From the NCBI RefSeq assembly GCF_007859855.1, contig NZ_SJPK01000001.1:223564-287563 (forward strand): a stretch of DNA of 64,000 nt. Reading direction: 5' to 3'. Below, one piece after another: positions 62,267-64,000 of this stretch. The notes under the pieces were generated by a model that was given only the letters and a program-made list of their open reading frames with translations, had not been told where the DNA came from and did no database searches. Numbering within the stretch: position 1 is the first letter of the stretch; every line of letters begins with the position of its first letter. A program made the position numbers and the translations under genes. This DNA comes from Allorhodopirellula solitaria. GTDB lineage: Bacteria > Planctomycetota > Planctomycetia > Pirellulales > Pirellulaceae.

Positions 62267-62998
62267 ATGACGTTAAACGGGAAAGTTGTTGCCATCACCG
62301 GTGGCGGGACGGGAATCGGCGCGGGACTGGCCCGTGGGCTGGCATTGGCCGGCGCCAACGTGACCGTCGGCGGACGCCGCAGTGAACCACTCCAAACCCT
62401 TGCGGATTCAGTCGATTCGCCTCTGCCCATTCGCACCCACACCATCGACGTCGCTGAAAACGCCAGCATCGAGGCGTTTTTTAGCGACATTCGTGACCAG
62501 GCCGGGCAAGTCGATATCCTGATCAACAGCGCCGGGATCAATATTGCCAAACGGACGATGGCGGAAATGGATCCCGATGAGTGGGACCGCGTGCTGCGGA
62601 TCAACGCCACGGGCGCCTATCGCTGCATGCGTGAAGTCCTGCCCGCGATGCGAGATCGTCGCGATGGATTAGTCGTCAACGTATCCTCCATTGCCGGGAA
62701 ACGGGCCATTTCGTTGGGCGGAGTCGTCTACTGCGCCAGTAAATTTGCGATGACCGCCATGGGTACCGCCGTGGCCAATGAAGTCCGCCACGAGGGCGTG
62801 CGGATCACCAATGTCTATCCCGGAGAAGTCAACACACCCATCCTGGACCAGCGGCCGGTGCCCGTTTCGGACGAACATCGCGAGTCGATCCTCCAACCCG
62901 AAGACATTGCCGAACTCGTCCTGACCATCTGTCGGCTGCCACCGCGTGCCTGCGTACCGGAAATCGTCATCAAACCGACGACACAAGAGTGGGTGTAG
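62267..62998 (+). CDS. Short-chain dehydrogenase/reductase
   Basis: The 243-residue protein is a classical SDR: TGGGTGIG (11-18) binds the nucleotide, NSAG (87-90), VNVSSIAG (S140 or S141), and YCASK (Y155, K159) make the catalytic set. The start ATG 62267 follows a GAGAGAGAG ribosome site. It probably oxidises or reduces an alcohol or ketone with NAD(P). The gene is divergent from the peroxidase gene. The C-terminal segment (PEIVIKPTTQEWV) is typical of the family; substrate unknown. Confidence 0.92.
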   Translation: MTLNGKVVAITGGGTGIGAGLARGLALAGANVTVGGRRSEPLQTLADSVDSPLPIRTHTIDVAENASIEAFFSDIRDQAGQVDILINSAGINIAKRTMAEMDPDEWDRVLRINATGAYRCMREVLPAMRDRRDGLVVNVSSIAGKRAISLGGVVYCASKFAMTAMGTAVANEVRHEGVRITNVYPGEVNTPILDQRPVPVSDEHRESILQPEDIAELVLTICRLPPRACVPEIVIKPTTQEWV

Positions 62999-63049
62999 TT
63001 ACCCAGATTCTCTTGCTTCGCAGACGCCTCAAACTGTATCTCTTCCACG

Positions 63050-63781
63050 ATGGAAGAGATCTCGATCCAGCCGAAACACTATCTCACCTGCCTTTGGCCG
63101 GGGATGGCTGAATTGTGGTGGCGGGGCCGGGTCTCGGCGTTGCCGACCGCGGTCGCTTTTGCAGCTGTCGTCAACGCGCTGCTGGTCGCAAAATTCATCT
63201 ATTCCGATTGGCTCTCGGGCGGCTTGGTGATGCTCGCCTGCTGGGTGGTCGCAGCCGCCTGGGTGGTATTGACGGTCCGGTCGATCCGAGAACTCCCACT
63301 GTTGCTGACGCCGCGACGAGCCAGCGCTGAGCCGGATCCGTTCCCGCAGGCCCAACTGGCGTATCTGCAGGCGGATTATGCCGAGGCGGAGAAACTGCTC
63401 AACGAAACACTCGCGATCGAGCCCCGCGATCCGCCCGCCCTGTTGTTGCTCTCCTCAATCTACCGCCACAGTGGCCGGCTGCACGCCTCGCAGCTGCTCC
63501 TTGCAGAAGTCCGCAAACTCGAAGTCGCTGAGCAATGGGAACTCGAATTTGCAGCCGAACAAGCGCGACTGCAGCGAGACATCGAGTCCCGAGCGGAAGC
63601 CGATCCAGAGGAGGAAGCCCAAACTGCTGAGGAAGCGCCTGCAGCTGAGGAAACGTCCGCAGCTGAAGAAGCGCCTGCGGCTGAAGATGCCCCCGCAGCC
63701 GAGGAAAAACCTGACGCGGTAAAGGACTCCCCTGGGGAACAATCGATTCCTGAACCGCCGGCCACCCAGTCCGCTGCTTAG
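63050..63781 (+). CDS. Membrane protein with TPR-like segment and Ala/Glu-rich tail
   Basis: The 243-residue protein has two hydrophobic helices in the first 90 residues (ALPTAVAFAAVVNALLVAKFIY; LVMLACWVVAAAWVVLTV), a TPR-like helical pair (QLAYLQADYAEAEKLLNETLAIEPRDPPALLLLSSIY; ...ASQLLLAEVRKLE) and a tail of Ala/Glu repeats (EEAPAAEE, EDAPAAEE). It may tether a complex to the membrane through the TPR part. I do not recognise a family. It starts 51 nt after the SDR stop and may be co-transcribed with it. Confidence 0.7.
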   Translation: MEEISIQPKHYLTCLWPGMAELWWRGRVSALPTAVAFAAVVNALLVAKFIYSDWLSGGLVMLACWVVAAAWVVLTVRSIRELPLLLTPRRASAEPDPFPQAQLAYLQADYAEAEKLLNETLAIEPRDPPALLLLSSIYRHSGRLHASQLLLAEVRKLEVAEQWELEFAAEQARLQRDIESRAEADPEEEAQTAEEAPAAEETSAAEEAPAAEDAPAAEEKPDAVKDSPGEQSIPEPPATQSAA

Positions 63782-63804
63782 GAGCGCGGGAGCAATCAGT
63801 GTCG

Positions 63805-63893
63805 TATTGGACGAAGCAACGAGCTGCTGGACACCCTGAAGTATCCCGAAAGGGATGATAGAAAATAGCCGTCGGTCAGCGCAGCGCCACCTC
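63805..63893. repeat. Dispersed repeat copy
   Basis: The stretch starts with a degenerate copy of the GGACGAGGCGACGAG core (63805-63823), then AGTATCCCGAAAGGGATGAT (30 nt at 63839-63868 are identical to the reverse of 32163-32192), followed by CAGCGCAGCGCCACCT, which resembles the reverse of 31829-31862. It lies downstream of the last complete gene. No coding function is evident. Confidence 0.75.
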
Positions 63894-64000
63894 ATAGGCA
63901 TCAAGTTAAGCAGTACTCGAGGAGGTTTGGGTCGGCGAGCAACTCCATTGTTCCTGGTTTTGCCTTGCGTTTGGTTCTTTGGCAACGACGTCGGACGCGG

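Overview
The window looks like one contiguous chromosomal stretch of a planctomycete, most likely a Pirellulaceae member near Rhodopirellula, Novipirellula or Rubripirellula. Supporting signs: a giant secreted protein with the planctomycetal N-terminal motif GLESRQLLA, a GEVED domain and a C-terminal dockerin; a Tat-exported Gfo/Idh/MocA oxidoreductase; DUF1080 and PSCyt-like haem-c proteins; scattered lipoproteins and hypothetical secreted proteins; a GC-rich sequence with frequent GTG/TTG starts; and short dispersed palindromic repeats. I see no rRNA, tRNA, CRISPR array, prophage or intact insertion sequence.

Layout. 1-15.3 kb: a degenerate Ser/Thr kinase, the 1812-residue surface protein, the pair queD-mgtE, a DoxX-like membrane protein followed by a Tat oxidoreductase, and a large MscS/MscK-type channel. 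15.5-28.3 kb: a haem-c protein, a lipoprotein, a DUF1080-UbiD-GMC gene run, glnB-glnD nitrogen signalling, a cobalamin adenosyltransferase, a Nudix hydrolase, a cytochrome c'-like protein and a Rieske protein. 28.5-34.1 kb: a B12-binding radical SAM protein, an SPFH-GYF protein, a repeat-rich gene-poor patch, and a Met-rich secreted protein. 34.7-45.4 kb: a secreted hypothetical protein, mutL, an ABC ATPase, an ABC-F protein and a methyltransferase (the last three joined by ATGA overlaps), a thioredoxin-like lipoprotein, a bifunctional nuclease, and panC coupled to a PTPMT1-like phosphatase. 45.5-49.9 kb: an AT-hook protein, argS, rsfS and a mannose-1-phosphate guanylyltransferase. 50-58.3 kb, all on the minus strand: two membrane-anchored GTPases, a TolQ/ExbB-like channel, a secreted proline-rich protein and an octahaem cytochrome. 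58.3-63.8 kb: a Cys-rich lipoprotein, an alpha/beta hydrolase, a secreted hypothetical protein, a glutathione peroxidase, an SDR and a small membrane protein.

How the genes work together. The clearest functional units are GlnB/GlnD (PII and its uridylyltransferase), RsfS/ArgS, PanC with the lipid-phosphatase-like protein, and the minus-strand gene run from 58,262 to 52,461. In that run two predicted dynamin-like GTPases, an ExbB-like channel and an exported partner are joined by 4-nt stop/start overlaps. This is the best candidate here for an undescribed system, perhaps in membrane remodelling.

Non-coding content is also informative. There are two families of long near-perfect palindromes (16.9 and 53.05 kb; 38.2 kb), a mosaic of dispersed repeats at 31.6-32.3 kb that recurs at 63.8 kb, and two intrinsic terminators of opposite polarity in the gene-free gap at 34.3-34.5 kb. 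At two convergent gene ends a single CTAG palindrome supplies both stop codons. All calls come from reading the sequence; no database search was run.
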